Shown in pieces: positions 22,660 to 36,460 of a stretch of DNA of 64,000 bases. Both the position numbers and the translations under genes were made by a program. A model generated the notes under the pieces. That model made no database searches. It saw nothing but the letters and a program-made list of their open reading frames with translations, and was not told where the DNA came from. Source of the stretch: Setophaga petechia. Its lineage: Eukaryota > Chordata > Aves > Passeriformes > Parulidae. Where the stretch lies: NCBI GenBank assembly GCA_024362935.1, contig JANCRA010000019.1, positions 14,318,501 to 14,382,500 of the forward strand. Reading direction: 5' to 3'. Numbering within the stretch: the stretch's first letter is position 1; the number at the start of each line of letters is the position of its first letter.

Positions 22660-25600
22660 CTGAAACAGGTAGAAAAAGATAAGTAAGTAAAGAGCAAACT
22701 GCTCCCTAAACAGAACACTCCTGTTTATAAATTTAGTTGAAATATACTAAAAAGGATGAAATATACTAAAAAGGATGCCACATCTGTTCACCAAATTTTG
22801 CTAACTCATCTTAATTTTTGCCTAAGACAGGTTATTTGAGTAATGTACCCTTCATGAGTAAACATTAACAACTATTGCCTAACACTGAAATATAAATGTT
22901 TCTCCAAGGATTAGGTTCAACTCAATGTGTTACCAAATCAGACTTAAATAAAATTAAATGTTTTAAGCAGCTCTCAACTGAAGACATAAACAGTCAACAG
23001 AGAAATTACATTCTAAAATAAGAAGATCCCAATTACCACCTATGAAGGAATGTGTAAACAATATAAAGTACTTTGAGTGTAATTTAAAAATATTTACTAA
23101 CAAGTAAATTTTAAATTGATTTAGTCACTGAAGTGAAAGTAGAAATGATTGCAATTTTCAATTATTTTAATATATTTTGAGGAAGCTAAGTGTCCTCAAA
23201 TTAATTTTACTATGTTTAATACTGGGTATTACTCTGGAATGGAAAAGGAGAACAATTAACACAGAGGTTCAAAATTAAGCCAGTACTGAGGTTTACACAG
23301 TAAATAAGATGGCAGTGTTCTAGGTTTATGTATAAAACTGAATAAAAAGAGCTTCCTCATTACTTAGGAGCAATTGACAACCAGCTCTATGAATGTGAAA
23401 TGAATGATCCTTTTCAGATTTCACTGGGATTTTCTATGCAAACAGAAAACCTCACAGCAAAGCAGGCAATATGCCAGAACAAAGTTGTCATCATTTGCTC
23501 TCGAAGATGGGGTTGGAAAGTGAAAGAGATGAGAAGGAAAATCAGCCAGCTGAAATCTGCCTCTGCATCTCCGAGGTTGCATTAAGGCTGTTTAGATTAC
23601 TACCATGTCATAATACAGACCACTAGATTATACATTTTACTTGGAGAAGAGGATTAGAGAACACACTATGAAAAGCAGGTATTTCGATGATTGTTTCCCT
23701 GCTTTCCATCATCATATACATCCCAAAGAGCCTTGGCAATGAGCAGTGAAAATGGGAGATATTTGATGGAAAAGAAGGACAGGCATTACAGTCAGCTTTC
23801 AAACTGGTCACCTACATCCAAACACTTTAATTTCATATAACTTGTTTTATCCATATTATGAAGCAGGTAATATGTATATTTGAAAATATGGGTGACAACA
23901 GTTGTTCATATGCGTAAGAAATATGAAATCTATAAATATGTTTGTATTTACTGCTGTTAACAAAAGTATGGTTTTGTCAGGACATCATCCTGACCATCTG
24001 TAACATGATGGCAGCACAAGCACACTGTTACAATAAGAGAAGATTTCCAACTTTCCTCATTCTTCTCTTTTTTCATTGTTTATTAACTCGATCATAACAG
24101 GGAATTTAACAACAATTCCTCTATGAGTAAGTGATCCTTAGTACTGCTGCCTCACATGAATGCAATCTACCTTGGTTTTCTTCTATCTAAGAGAATACAA
24201 GTGGCAAGAAGAAACAAAAAGGTGGAAACATGAAAAAATTACTACAACTCTCTATTCTCATCCATACAGCTGAAATTCTGACAACTGCAAAATGTCTCCC
24301 AGCATACCTCCAGATTGCTCTCTTCAAGGCTCTCCACAACCATTATGGATTCCTTTCAGGAACCAGTTTAATCCAGAAAAGAGCAGAATCTTTACTTTTT
24401 ACATTACCTGATTACTTGTGCTGCCGTCAGCACTACACATTGCTCTTATAATGCTCTTAGGTCTCCATTAAAACAATAAATGCAGTCACTTTTTATGTAC
24501 CAGGGTTAAGGAAAAAAAACCCACTGGATTTGGTTTTGCTTATTTTTAAAGGAGGAAGAATGGAAGGACTTGAGGAAAAGGGGACACAAGGGAAAAAAGA
24601 ATTGCCTTTTTTAACATCATCGAAAAATATACAGGTGAAAATTATCTATTTAATGCCAACCTGCTGCATCAGCTAATCTATGCTGGGACCCATTTTGGAT
24701 TCAAACAGTGAAACAAGTATTTTCTAATGATATATCCTTATTGTGCAATTTATATGAAAGGAACTTTGCAATGCTCAAATTGATAGAGATCTAAGGGCTA
24801 TTTTCCCTCTTCTCCACCACAGTTTAGTTTGAGAGTTAAAATTCCTTCAGCTACACAAACTAACTTATGCATCTCCAAATATATCCAGACATATATACAG
24901 AAGATAAAACCAGATGCTCTAGATATTTCATGTCCTTGAACCCCAACAAAGCTTTAAAATTTTATTATGATTTTGTTATGATACTGCTTCTACATAAAAG
25001 TTGAGTACTTCAGATTTTTTGGATACAGTAACATTTGTTCATTGTATTCAGAATAATATTAGGCCATTGTACACTAGTCTACCAATCTTGAAATGTCTAC
25101 ATCTGCAAGTATGCAATTAAGCCTGACTTTCTAAAGACAATGCACTTGTAAGCAATAGCTTAATAAATGTAGGGAAACAAAGGAGCAGCATCCCTTTTTA
25201 GCCACTCAATTTTTTGGTAAGAATTTCTATGTAACCACAAGTTTCCACTATGTAGAGCTCTGCAAAGAAACTATGTTGTGGGCTGAATTTTTTCAGGCTT
25301 TATCTCTGAAAAATACTGTAAAATTAGTTCAGCCAATTTAAAATCCTAGAATGACAACTTATGCTTTCATATTAGAATAAAAAAAATGATTTTTCTGTTT
25401 TGACTTGTTTTTTATTAAAGCCATTTGGCAAAATTGGCAGTGAAGAAAAAGTTGATAGTTTTATACCATAGAGAGTATATTCTACAGCAGAAATGTCTCA
25501 GCATTCTGGTGAAAATGAATTATCATTTGACTCAGTCAGAAGCTTTTTTTTAAATGGCCCTGTCTGCACAGTGTGTTCTCACTAGCAACATCATCCAGCT

Positions 25601-26663
25601 TCCAAGGACTCTGTTTAGAGTATTTCACACTTGTCTATGACTAAGACATATAGTGAAGAACATAGTGAAGGTGAGTGTGACCAGCACACATATTGCTGCT
25701 ACTCTCAAAGGACAGTGAAAGAGAAGAAGGTGGGTTCAAGTAACCAGTACAGTATTTCTTTTTTCCTGGTTAGGAATATAGAACATATAGAACAGAGTAT
25801 CTTCATATTTACATACACATAGATGTGTACACATATACTATATTCAGATTTATTATGTAGTCCTAGAAAAGCCCAACAGAACATTCTGTTGGCTACCTAG
25901 TGCAGCCACAGTAAACGTAAGTAATTATCAAAATATATACATGCAGTGAGCCTGTATATGACAGAAGCTGTTTAAGGTCCACAGCTTAGTTAAATACCTT
26001 ACCAAGTATCTTTTCAGTAAACAAAAGGCAAAACTTTAACAGCCAATTTTGTTTACAAAAGCCCTTATCAATAAATTCAAGACAGGAAAGGAGTGCTAAG
26101 TTACAGATAGCTAACGTGGAAATACATACTTGCAACACATATGAATTTAAAATGCAATTCCTTCTTCATTAAAAAAAGTGACACACATTTTCTTTATCAG
26201 TCATCAAATGTGAAAAGGCCATTATTTTTCTGTAATGCTGTTAGTGTACATGCAATGGGAAGATAAACATTGATTACTACTTCATATATGAAAATTACTA
26301 ACGTTGTTCCTTTCTGTTCCTTTGGGCTCTCATGAATGCCCAAAATGGAATAAAAGCAAGAGATACATTCATCCTGATTTGTAAGCAGAAATAGGTGCAT
26401 GGATCACATGAACACTTTTGCACACACACTATTCTATGGAACTCTGTTTCTGTTCCTCATTACTCTCACAGGAGCAAAGGCTGCACTTAGTACTAAGGGT
26501 AGCTGTAGAGCTGTAGCTAACCAAAGGCTAATCTGTGACAAGCAACTCCCTAAAACAGGGTGTGCACAAGCTTAAGCTTCCAATTTTATTAAAGTGATTA
26601 GCTGATACAGCTTAAAAACCTAGACAAGGGTAAATTGTGGGCAACACAACAGTTGTTTCTCAC
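22660..26663 (-). other. STAU2 intron, 4.0 kb
   Basis: AT-rich intron with no gene or recognisable dispersed repeat. A 19-bp unit is repeated exactly in tandem at 22739-22776 (GAAATATACTAAAAAGGAT twice). Confidence 0.8.
22739..22776. repeat. Exact 19-bp tandem duplication
   Basis: GAAATATACTAAAAAGGAT occurs twice in direct succession with no differences, suggesting a recent local slippage or a population variant. Confidence 0.95.
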
Positions 26664-26795
26664 CTTTTCTGTCTGGTCTTGAAGAGGAGTAGAGGCTTTG
26701 TATCCCAGCTGTAGCAACATTGCTTCTGCTGCATTTCTTTTAGCTATTTTCTTGTTTGGGCCTGTTCCAGTAGTAATGTCATTGCCTACTTTTAC
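26664..26795 (-). CDS. STAU2: STAU2 exon: second half of dsRBD4
   Basis: A 132-bp, 44-codon exon, phase 0 on both sides. It reads VKVGNDITTGTGPNKKIAKR then NAAEAMLLQLGYKAS and ends TPLQDQTEK. The GTGPNKKIAKRNAAE run is the third RNA-contact region (N-terminus of helix alpha-2) of a dsRBD, with the lysines that grip the phosphate backbone. The acceptor is TTCTTTTTAAG|GTAAAAG at 26796/26795 and the donor AAAG|GTGAGA at 26664/26663. The open frame extends past both splice sites, but the peptide stops looking like Staufen exactly at them, which fixes the boundaries. The next exon in the transcript is the 61-bp exon at 22599-22659. Confidence 0.96.
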
Positions 26796-29700
26796 CTTAA
26801 AAAGAAAATATTGATCATAATCATGACAAATGTAAGACTCCTTAATATCATCATATAATACTCTTGCAGATTTATCAACAGCTGTCAGCTCTTTTGATGA
26901 AGATGCAATCTTGAAAAAGATAGAGCAGTGCAAAAGGGGACCCCAGTATTCACTTAGAAGGGCTTGTTTAGATTTTTCAGAAGATCACCAAACCCATACC
27001 CAAGAGCTATATTTTTCTGCATCTCAGTGCACACACAGTTGCCTGTCTCTTCCACCAGCCTCTGTGTCACCCCCATTCTTCCTCGTGAACCTCTCCCCCA
27101 CTCTGTTACACTGGAATTGCCCCAGGGTCTGTACTTCCTCTTTCTTGTGGGAAGGAGCGCTGTCTGCAGCAGCTCCCCAGCATCATCAGGACAGTATGCA
27201 GAACAATGAACAGACAAACAGACTTGAGATTCAATGAGAGTGGCTTCTAAAGAAGGAAGAAAATCATATTTGCCTTCCTCCCACTTTGTTGCACTGCAAG
27301 GAACTAGGGGCTGGAACTGCTTACACCTGACAAGCTTTGAGCCAAACAGTCCTTGGAAAGAAGGCCCCTCAGTGCACCTGTGGTCTGCACAGTACAAAGG
27401 GTTTCTGACAAACATGATGCCTTTCATACCACTAGGAGAAATTAAAACCCCAAAATAAGGACAAACTGTAGGTCATGGATATCCACAAAATGTGTGGCTC
27501 CAACTTAATCCTTGGCTTTGGTACCATTCTTAAAACTCTTGGTGCTGTATGTGTCTGGTTTGTGACATGAGCACTCCCACTGCTCTTCATTCATAGATCT
27601 TTGATGGGTGTATTTTGCTCGGTCCATTAAGCCTTTCTATTCGCCAAACTGTGTCTCAAAATACTGCAGTTTCAAAACCATGTCAAAAAAGGAAAGCAAA
27701 ATCAAATAAAAATAATAAAATTATCAAGATAATCTGAATAACAAAAAAATCAGAACCCAGAGATCAAAGACCAGAGGTCAAAGACCAGAAACAGTTTGGA
27801 AGGAGCTTTAAAAAAATGGTAAAAAAAGGCATACAAATGCAAAATAAAGAATAAATTATATTTAGTAGTTTATGTCATTTAGTAGTTTATGTAATTCAGT
27901 AATTCTTCACTTTCCTTAATTAATCATATATGTATTTTCCTAAAAGTTTAAACTCTTATTTACTCAAATACTCTTAATTCTAAATATTAAGAAGAGAATG
28001 TAAATAAATAATAATCATGAATATCCCTTCAAAGTACATATATATACATATCATTAAGCAAAAAGATTTGTCTACCTAAGCCAAAAATATTAATAATCTT
28101 GAAATATAAACCTTATCTTCTATGCAGTTCACAATAACAATTAGAAAATAGCCAATCTGCTACAAGTTTCTATGCAATAAAATTGAGGGACTTTAATGGG
28201 ACAAGACAAAAAGATAATTTATAACATAGCTCACAATAAATCAATGTGTTGCTATTTCTCAGACCTGTAAAACTGGTTTAGCTATTATTATAACCTCTAC
28301 CAAGGATTAAAGGCCTGACTACAAAGAGAAAGAGCTTTCTGAAATTAACTTTGGGAACAGAACACCAACTAATGTCATCAGAGGTTTTCTTCTGTTTATC
28401 TAGTAGCCAGAACAAGTAATTGGATCCATTTCATCACATCTAAACTTGCTCTTTGTGTGACAGATAAAAATGAACATATTATCTCTGGATATTTTACTTC
28501 CACATTCAATTAAATTAAATGAAAACATGGTTTAAGTAGTTTATACAAAGGTATTTTATTCTGATAAGGTTTTCTGCATGTCATAATGAATCCACTGAGA
28601 CTTCCTGAAGGTGGGAGAAACAGTAGAATAATTTTAGTGTGAAGATATTACAAAAGGGTGAAAATGGAGTTTAAAAGTATTTGTAACAAAGCAACTGCTC
28701 TGTGGAGTTTCTTTAACTCTTTCTTTCACAAACCTCCTTAGATACAGGAATCTTCTACATATTCACTGTATTTAAGATTCCTTTTTTATACAGACTGGAG
28801 ACTTTGCCATTATCAACACTCCTCCAACAGAAAACTAAACTTCCAGCCCACCTTTCTAATACTGTGTTACACTGTTCTGGCCTCATACAGCAACTACCAA
28901 CTGTGGACAGTCCCATGGGGGTCTAAGCATGGGAAATGAGATTTTCTGTGACAGGATCACTCTTTTTCAAATACTTTCAGGTCTCATAAAATGTTAGAAA
29001 TCCAAGTTTATATTCAAAAAAAGATTCTGCAACATAAAAGAACACAATACTTTTTTTTCCTTCAGAGAGAAAAATAATAAATCACAAAGAAAGACCACTT
29101 AGGCCCAAGAAAATTAAAATCACTAGCTTATCTTCATAGACATGAAGGAAGAACTTAGAGATTGAATTGAAAACATAACTAATTTTCTGGAGAAGGAGGT
29201 GCTGGAACGTCATAAATTTTGCTTGTGATCAGAAATGACATTTTGGTGTGGTTGGTAGACAAGAAGTCAAAACATGCTGGGGTATGCTGTTCTGAGTTGT
29301 TCCGGCACAAAATTACCCTTGACTGAAAACACAAGAATACAGAATCCTTTCCTGATTCTAATCTTTCTCAACCTGCTGTTGTGTTATCTAACAAAGTATC
29401 ACAGTTATGCCAATTTTTTGTACATGTTCTTAATTTAAATTCGAAAGGAATTTTAATGATCTACTGTTTCAGTATTAGGTCCAGTCAGAGGACAGTCTAA
29501 AACATGTGGTTGGCTTTTTTTTGTTGTATTTCAGAGATAACAAAGTCACAAAGAAACTAGCAAGCTGAAAAAATTCACAACACTATTTTATAAAGCCAAA
29601 ATGCCTGGTAACATGGAGATATTAATGTCCATATTTCAGAATATTAGTTATTGCAGGAATCCTGGGATCAACACCAGCCCAATTTTATTTTTTTCCAAAA

Positions 29701-30021
29701 AAAAAAGTAAAAGTAAATAAATCATGAACCATCAGGAATAAAGACAATAACAATCAGGTGAAATAAAAATAAGAGTGTAAAATAATGTAAAACACATGAA
29801 AAGCATCTAGAGGGTACATAATTCAACTGCCATTTGTTTCACTAAGAGAAAAAAGTTTAGACAGGCTTTCTGATGCTGCATTTCATACTATTCCTGCATA
29901 TCAGACAGCAAGGCAAAAAGCTAAACAGAAGGAGTTCCACTTCCTATTATGCCACCATTTTGCTTGAGTTTGAGCAAAATACTTAGCAAGGCCATTATCT
30001 CTAACATGACACAGAGGATAC
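26796..30021 (-). other. STAU2 intron, 3.2 kb
   Basis: The part nearest the exon, about 26930-27460, is less AT-rich and has overlapping open frames on both strands (108 codons plus, 157 codons minus), none resembling a known family. The rest is AT-rich, with short local duplications at about 27755-27790 (AGATCAAAGACCAGAGGTCAA) and 27860-27900. Confidence 0.75.
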
Positions 30022-30159
30022 CTGCATAACAAATTCCCGACGGCGAGGCATTCCTCTCTCTGAAAGAAGAACATACTCTGGCTCCTTCTCCTTTTTGGCC
30101 TGTTGGATCTGAGCCAAACGACTGATGGGATTCATTCCTTGACCATATTCTGGTCCTGT
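30022..30159 (-). CDS. STAU2: STAU2 exon: linker and first half of dsRBD4
   Basis: A 138-bp, 46-codon exon, phase 0 on both sides. It encodes [20 protein letters not shown], the linker and helix alpha-1 of dsRBD4, then a lysine-rich turn, [18 protein letters not shown] and VMQ, which are beta-1, the RNA-contacting loop and the start of beta-2. The acceptor is TTTAG|ACAGG at 30160/30159 and the donor CAG|GTATCC at 30022/30021. dsRBD4 is the other strong RNA-binding domain of Staufen. It is completed by the exon at 26664-26795. The sequence is close to mammalian STAU2 (E for D before YVLLSERG, T for A at the first codon). Confidence 0.96.
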
Positions 30160-32531
30160 CTAAACCAGGTGTAAAGGAAAGAACCATTATTTCAGTATAT
30201 AACTACTACACTTCAATAACATGTACTAGGATTCTCTCTTTTGCAATACTCCCTTTGAGAGAATAAGAAGTAACTTATTTTCCATTTTCTGATCATGAGA
30301 CAAAAGATAAGAATCCTCAGGCTGAAAGCTGTGGAAAGAAATTGTCTGCCATTGTTGCAGATATGTGTATGCCTTGCATCTGCAAGCTAAGAAAACCCTC
30401 TCCTATCTGTGGAGGTCCTCATAAGGATGGATGAAAATTACGAGATTCATTAGTCAGCTATATCTTACTGCCCTGTTTCTAGGACCCTTCCCCCAAATCC
30501 CTTAAAATAGCTTGCCACAATGCTGGAACATGCACTACCCTGAGAAGAGGTGGGATTTACACAGGGACAAAAACCATTTGCCATACATAATGATGCTTTC
30601 TCTTTCAGCCTTCCTGCCTTCCTTCTCAGCACTCCAGGCCTTCCATCCTACACTGCAACTTGCAACTAAAGGTGCAGAGGGTTTACTCTGTGTGTCATAT
30701 GAATTTACCCTAGAATTGTTGCTTATGGTGAACCACCCATAAAGTATTTCAAATTAACAGGCAATAATCCTCAGAATAACATGTCCAAAAGTATGGTTGG
30801 TGGGGGAATTGATCTCATGCCAGGGAAATATAAGGACTGACAGTGATCTGTCCAAGATTATACAGACGGGGAAAACTACAGTCCTTGAAAACTCTCTAGC
30901 TCTGAAATTCTTTTACTTAATTATTGCTCACACAGCAAATGCTCTTTCAAAGCACATAGCTATGAAAATATTTGTTGGTAGATTTTAAGAAGAAATTAAG
31001 ACCCACAAAAATTTAGCAGAAGTGTACTTAACTGATTTATATAAGATAACATAAAGAATGCACTTGCAAATGTAAATGTCATTTGAATGTAAAATTGTTA
31101 TTATATTATGAAGCTATTTCCCTTTTATGAAACCATTTGCAGCCTAAGAGAAGATGAACACTCATGCTTACTTGAGCTTCTCAAATAACAAACAAGTGTT
31201 CAGGAAACTGAAGAAATGATCAGCAAAGACCAGAGAGGGATATTATATTTAGAAAGCTGTGCAGCAAATCCTACATAGTGTAACTGCTGAAGTAGTTAGA
31301 GAAGATGTAGGTGAAAGAGCTAAGACAATGTCATACACAAGGGCAGCTGTGTGGGCAAGAAGCCAGGCAGAGACAAAATGCAGAGCAGGCTAAATAAAGA
31401 GCAGGCCATAAGATACAGACTCATAAATATATATGCAAATAAAAAGAAGTTTTTGTTGCCACTTTTTTTGATGCTTAAAACATGCAAGTTAAATTGAAAG
31501 AAATGGGTGCATTGAAAGCATTTCAGAAGTTTGGATATTCAAAAAATAAAAACCATCTACATATTCAGCTTATTTTGACAATTAATGTCCCTTTCTAACA
31601 AGGCCAACTGTGTACTATTAAATTTAAGTTCATAATGGCAAATGGTATATGGTAATATAAGAAATCTTTTCATTATTATACCCTTAGCCTCTTTCTTGAG
31701 AAAAACTTTCCAAGATGTTTGGTGAAAGCCAAAGCCAAAAGACTTTTCCAATCTTCCAGCTTTAAAGCTGCATTAATGCTGATGGTTTTCTATTAAATCA
31801 TTTTCCTGCCCACTTTTTCATATAAGTTTCTGAGAATTATATCTGCAGGATTTTAATAGGAGACAGGTATCTAATTAATCTAGGTTTTCCTGAAAAATCA
31901 CTTATTCTGTATTGAAGGCAAATGAAAAGAGGAAGGTGACAAATAAGTCTTCTGTACATTTTCCAAATCCAGTTTTTCATTCCCTTAAGTACTTGCTTAT
32001 TTTTAAGTGGTTTTCTGGTGGCTGCTTTTTCGGAACTCTGCACTTTGTATCCTGAGTGTACAGATTTCCAATGGTCAAACTTTTAGCAAAGTATTGAAGC
32101 ACTAAAGTATCACCCCATTAATTTAATTTTTCATGTATCTCTCTCCCTCTTCAAACTGGGGAGGGGAGAGAGCCCAGGGAGAGAACCACTACACATGTTA
32201 GAAGGGATTCTCTGAGGAGATGATACTAAAACTTCACATGGCTGGACAGAGCTGCTTAGAGGGCGTGATTCTCCACTGGACCTGAACCAAACCCTTGAAG
32301 ACCTCAGTGATGTGAGCTATTTACAAGCCATTCTGTTTGAGAATCGCACAGCATTCTCAGGATTTAAAAAAGCCCAGGCATATCAGCACAAGCAAACAAG
32401 TAACAATATTGACAGTAAAAAGCAACTGTAACAATATTGACAGAAAATGACAAATAAGCCTTTCTTGATTTTAAATCTGACTGTTACTTTCTGAACAAAC
32501 ATTCTTAATTGTCTCAAAGGTGGACACATAC
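30160..32531 (-). other. STAU2 intron, 2.4 kb
   Basis: No genes or known repeats seen. A GTAACAATATTGACAG-type word is repeated within 50 bp at about 32400-32445. Confidence 0.8.
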
Positions 32532-32744
32532 CTTCAATATTGTTTTTGGACGCTTTTTAAAGTAAAGTTTTGGCTTTTCAATCACAGGAAGAGGAGGAAG
32601 TTTCTTAAGTTCTTGTAGTACAGCCATTGCAGCACGTTTCTTTGAGAGTTTCTTACTGTTGCCTTCTCCTTCTGCAGTGAATTCTCCTACTGTAACTCGG
32701 GTAACAAAGCTCTTCATGTGAGGAGGTCCACTTTCTTTAATCAC
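32532..32744 (-). CDS. STAU2: STAU2 exon: core of dsRBD3 and basic linker
   Basis: A 213-bp, 71-codon exon, phase 0 on both sides. It starts [20 protein letters not shown] (beta-1, the GPPHMK RNA-minor-groove loop, beta-2) and continues through [20 protein letters not shown], the KKxxKK helix alpha-2 that contacts the phosphate backbone. After the domain comes a proline- and lysine-rich linker ([20 protein letters not shown]). In mammalian STAU2 a nuclear localisation signal is reported between dsRBD3 and dsRBD4, and this basic stretch is the likely equivalent (inference). The acceptor is TTAAAAG|GTGATT at 32745/32744 and the donor AAG|GTATGTG at 32532/32531. All key dsRBD residues are intact. 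Confidence 0.96.
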
Positions 32745-33581
32745 CTTTTAAGAGAAAGTAACACTGAGTCAAAGCACCCTACAAGAAGATACCCTAATGT
32801 TTGTTATCCCTGCAATGAATTTACTACTAGTCCAGTTTTCCTGCTAACTGAAGGCATTAGATTGGTTTCCATACAACTTGGACAAGTATTAATGACAGTA
32901 TGAGGTTTGAGGACAGATAATTAAGACTAGTTGGATAAAGCAAATTTAACCATGATATTCAGTGTTTCACAAAAAATAGGAGTAGACCTACATTTTTAAA
33001 GATTTATAAAATAACACACTGTACAACAATTCTGCATATTTAGACCAAGGCTGATAGTTTTTTCTTTGCAAGATGCTTCACATACTAAAGCAATTTAACC
33101 CATGAAGGTCTATCAGGTTTTGACTATTTCTTTATAGAAAACATATTCAAAACTGTATTAATTTGGCATTACCTCAACCTGTTTGTAATTTTTTCTATTC
33201 TCATCAAACCATTGGATGTTCATAGTCCTAAACTTCAGTCTCAATAGGTGCAGGCTGGATGCCTGCTCTCAACTCTTGCCTTGCCAGATTATACAGCTCA
33301 AAGCAATATCCCATACATTTGAAAGGCTGACACATTCTTGCCTCCATGACTCTCAGCTGTCTCTCCAGTACTGAAAAGAATTACCAGAAGAGCCACCATA
33401 ACTCCACAAAAGTCAAATATTTCTGAAAAAAATTCATTTATTCATTCCCTTCCAAACACATTTAGTACAACAAAATAAGAAAACCCATTTGAAGTACTTC
33501 ACTACAACAAGTTATAGTAGTATGGAAAGAAATTGAGTTCTCAATGCTGTACCTTCCTGTAGTTGTTTTTCTGTCTTCAGT

Positions 33582-33584
<3 letters not shown>

Positions 33585-33627
<43 letters not shown>

Positions 33628-33647
33628 CCCATACACACACACACACA
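33585..33647. repeat. (ACAT)10 followed by (AC)n microsatellite
   Basis: Ten perfect ACAT units from 33585 to 33624, then a short spacer and an AC run at about 33633-33647. On the STAU2 strand this reads (TGTA)n, i.e. a cluster of UGUA in the pre-mRNA. Confidence 0.97.
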
Positions 33648-34916
33648 TCTCCCTTCAGAAGGCTGATGCTAGGATGTGTTCACCCCCAAATCAGAGCACT
33701 GCAAGTGCTAGGATAGCCATCCATCACTTTGTGTATGCATGCACCTTTTACTGGTCTGGACAATGTCTATCAGGAATTAAGAGACCTCATTTGGGAAAAG
33801 GTTCAGTTATTTTGTTTGATGGGCGGAAGCAGCTACCTAATTTAATCTTTGTTATAGGTAATATGTATAAGGAGACATTAGAGTATCTGACAGGCATCTC
33901 TTTATAATATCTTAAAAATCAATATAAATACAAATTTTTTTTCATTTCATGGAATTATATCAAACCATTTGTTGAAGAAGCATAATGTCTCTTTAGGTTG
34001 AGGAGGGAGGGGAATGGGAACCGAGGTAAAGGTACCAGGGCCTTCTTGGTGTAATAACTATAGTTTTAATGTGCTCAAACCTTCAATTTTAACATTATTA
34101 CAACATGTTTTGTATTAAAGTTCTTTTTATCAAGGTCATGTCCCTTGCATTATTTAGTTTTGCTGTTGCACTGTAATGAGGTCTCCTTAGGCTTGTTTTT
34201 CTAAGTTCTCTTTTGTGGCAGCTTCACCCAGCAAATACAATTACCACAGCATATATCAATTAAAAGACACAAAATTAAAATTAACAGACAACTTTGTCCC
34301 ATTTTCCCAGAATAAGAAGACATCTATGCCAGAATGGGATTTTTCTGTTGTAATCCAGGAGAGTCCCCAGTCTAAGATTCCAGGTATTAATTTCAGAAGG
34401 TTTTTCACCACTGCCTCTCTTTGAAGTTGCCCACTAAAGCTTGACCACATGAGACAGCAGCAGTGCTTTCAAAGCACTGAGCCCTGCTGAGCCCCAGGAT
34501 GCTGCAGTGCCTGCACAGGAGCTGGGATGAGCCCATTGCCAGCATCTCCTGCTCTCAGACACAGTTGGGCATTGTGTCCATGCTGAGCACCTTCATCACA
34601 CTGCAGCATTCCCAATCGATTTTACAGCACCTCAAACCATCCCTGTACTTTGTTATCCAAGTATTACAACATAATTGCTGTAAAACATAGCTAAATTAAC
34701 CTTACTAAGGTCCTTAATCTTTCTGTGGTTCTACTAATACTGTTATATAAGTGTTTGTCTTTACATGTAATGTAATGTATTAATAAAATATACAGGAATG
34801 TCTATACTGACCAGATGAAAAAGGAAAAAATAACTTGGTTAAGAAATATAATTGCTGAGTTCCTAAAATATTAGTTTATATAAGTTTTCTCATATGTATA
34901 TAAATGCACACAAATA

Positions 34917-34935
34917 TATATTATATATATATATG
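34917..34935. repeat. (TA)n-rich run
   Basis: TATATATTATATATATATATATG region in an AT-rich stretch; simple sequence. Confidence 0.85.
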
Positions 34936-36404
34936 TAAGAGAAAGAATGTTAATACGAAACCAGATTATATTTTCATATACACAAAAACATATTTCTTAA
35001 TATAAAACTAATGCATTCTGGTGTGGTTTTCATCTTTTAAATTTTAAGTATGTGACACAAGGTAAATAATTGACTGGAAAACATTAAAAACTGTATCTTT
35101 GTTAGTGTGTAAATGGAAAAAAGTCTGTGTTGTCGATGGAATGAACCCCATAGGATTCAGATGGGATCTGGATCAAGCCAAACATCCAAATTTGGTAATT
35201 AAGCAAAAAAAATATTTACCTAACAACATTTTTGGTTAACCCCAGATTTCAGATCTTTTTACTCCATATGATTTCAAACAGTTGTGCTATGAGCCTTGGG
35301 ACAGAAAACACTAAAAGGAAATTCAACCTTTGCTATCTAAGAACACTATACACATCAGGACATTAACCTATTTCCTCAGTTGAAAGATATGACCTGTGGA
35401 CCTAATCATGGCTAATTTAAAGCTGAGAATTTGATTAAGCATGACAGTTCAGTACACTTTTCTTTTTCTGTTCCATGGATTTAAAGAATAATTACAACAA
35501 GAGAAAACACATGGGGCCAAAACACATCTAAGGTCAAGTTACATCAAGAATGAATTTGGCTCAACTTAATGAATCATGCTGACAAATGAAAAACAGAAGT
35601 ATGATTACAGTGAAAGAGTAACACTGCTTTAATTATTAATAAGATGCCAGGTAGAAAATTCAAAAGATTAGGGCAAGATTAAATGGACATTAAACTCCCC
35701 CCAAAACTAGAGGAGACAGAAATCAGATCAAAAAACCCATGTCACCTACATCTATGAACACATGATTATTTATAAGATATTAAAATATCAATATATTTCC
35801 AGGAACTTGTGCAGGTAGATACACTGGATTTTCGCAGCTACAAAGGAAAAAAATTAAAAAAAAAAGAAAAAAGGAAAAGTCTGAATGTCAAAAGTGTAAA
35901 AACTGCAGTGAGAAGGGTGACCATTCTGCAAAACCCAAATGAGAGTTACTCAGTAGTCAGCCATCCAAAGCTTTAATCCCCAGGACAGCAGAAGCCAGAT
36001 AGGTGTGAAACTTCCTGCTGAGAACTACTCTCCCAGAGTCTGCAATTTGGCCTGTCCCTGGTTCAAAATGCAGAATCTCTGATAATTCTCTGCAGAACCT
36101 TACTGTGGTAAGACTGGGACTTAAGAACACTTTCCAGCAGAACACTGGACAGGGATGGAGGGGCAGAAAATTTGCTTGTTTAGGCACTCTATGCCTTCAC
36201 TCCTGATACTGAGAATGAAAAAAGCATTATTATATTTGCTAGTCTAAAGAAATAACACTGCAATACAAAGAAAAATATTGAAAATAAAATGACAATCTGA
36301 AACACCCCATTGTGTTCTAATATCTGAAGCTGTTGACCTCAGTTATGTTTTCTAGGCTCCTCTATTCCTTACTGACAAATAAGGAATAAAAACCATGTCT
36401 ATTG

Positions 36405-36460
36405 AAAAGAAACAAAACAAAAAAACCCAAAAAAACCAAAACCCCAAAAAAACCAACAAG
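36405..36460. repeat. A-rich run with C interruptions
   Basis: AAACAAAACAAAAAAACCCAAA-type simple sequence; no element recognised next to it. Confidence 0.85.
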
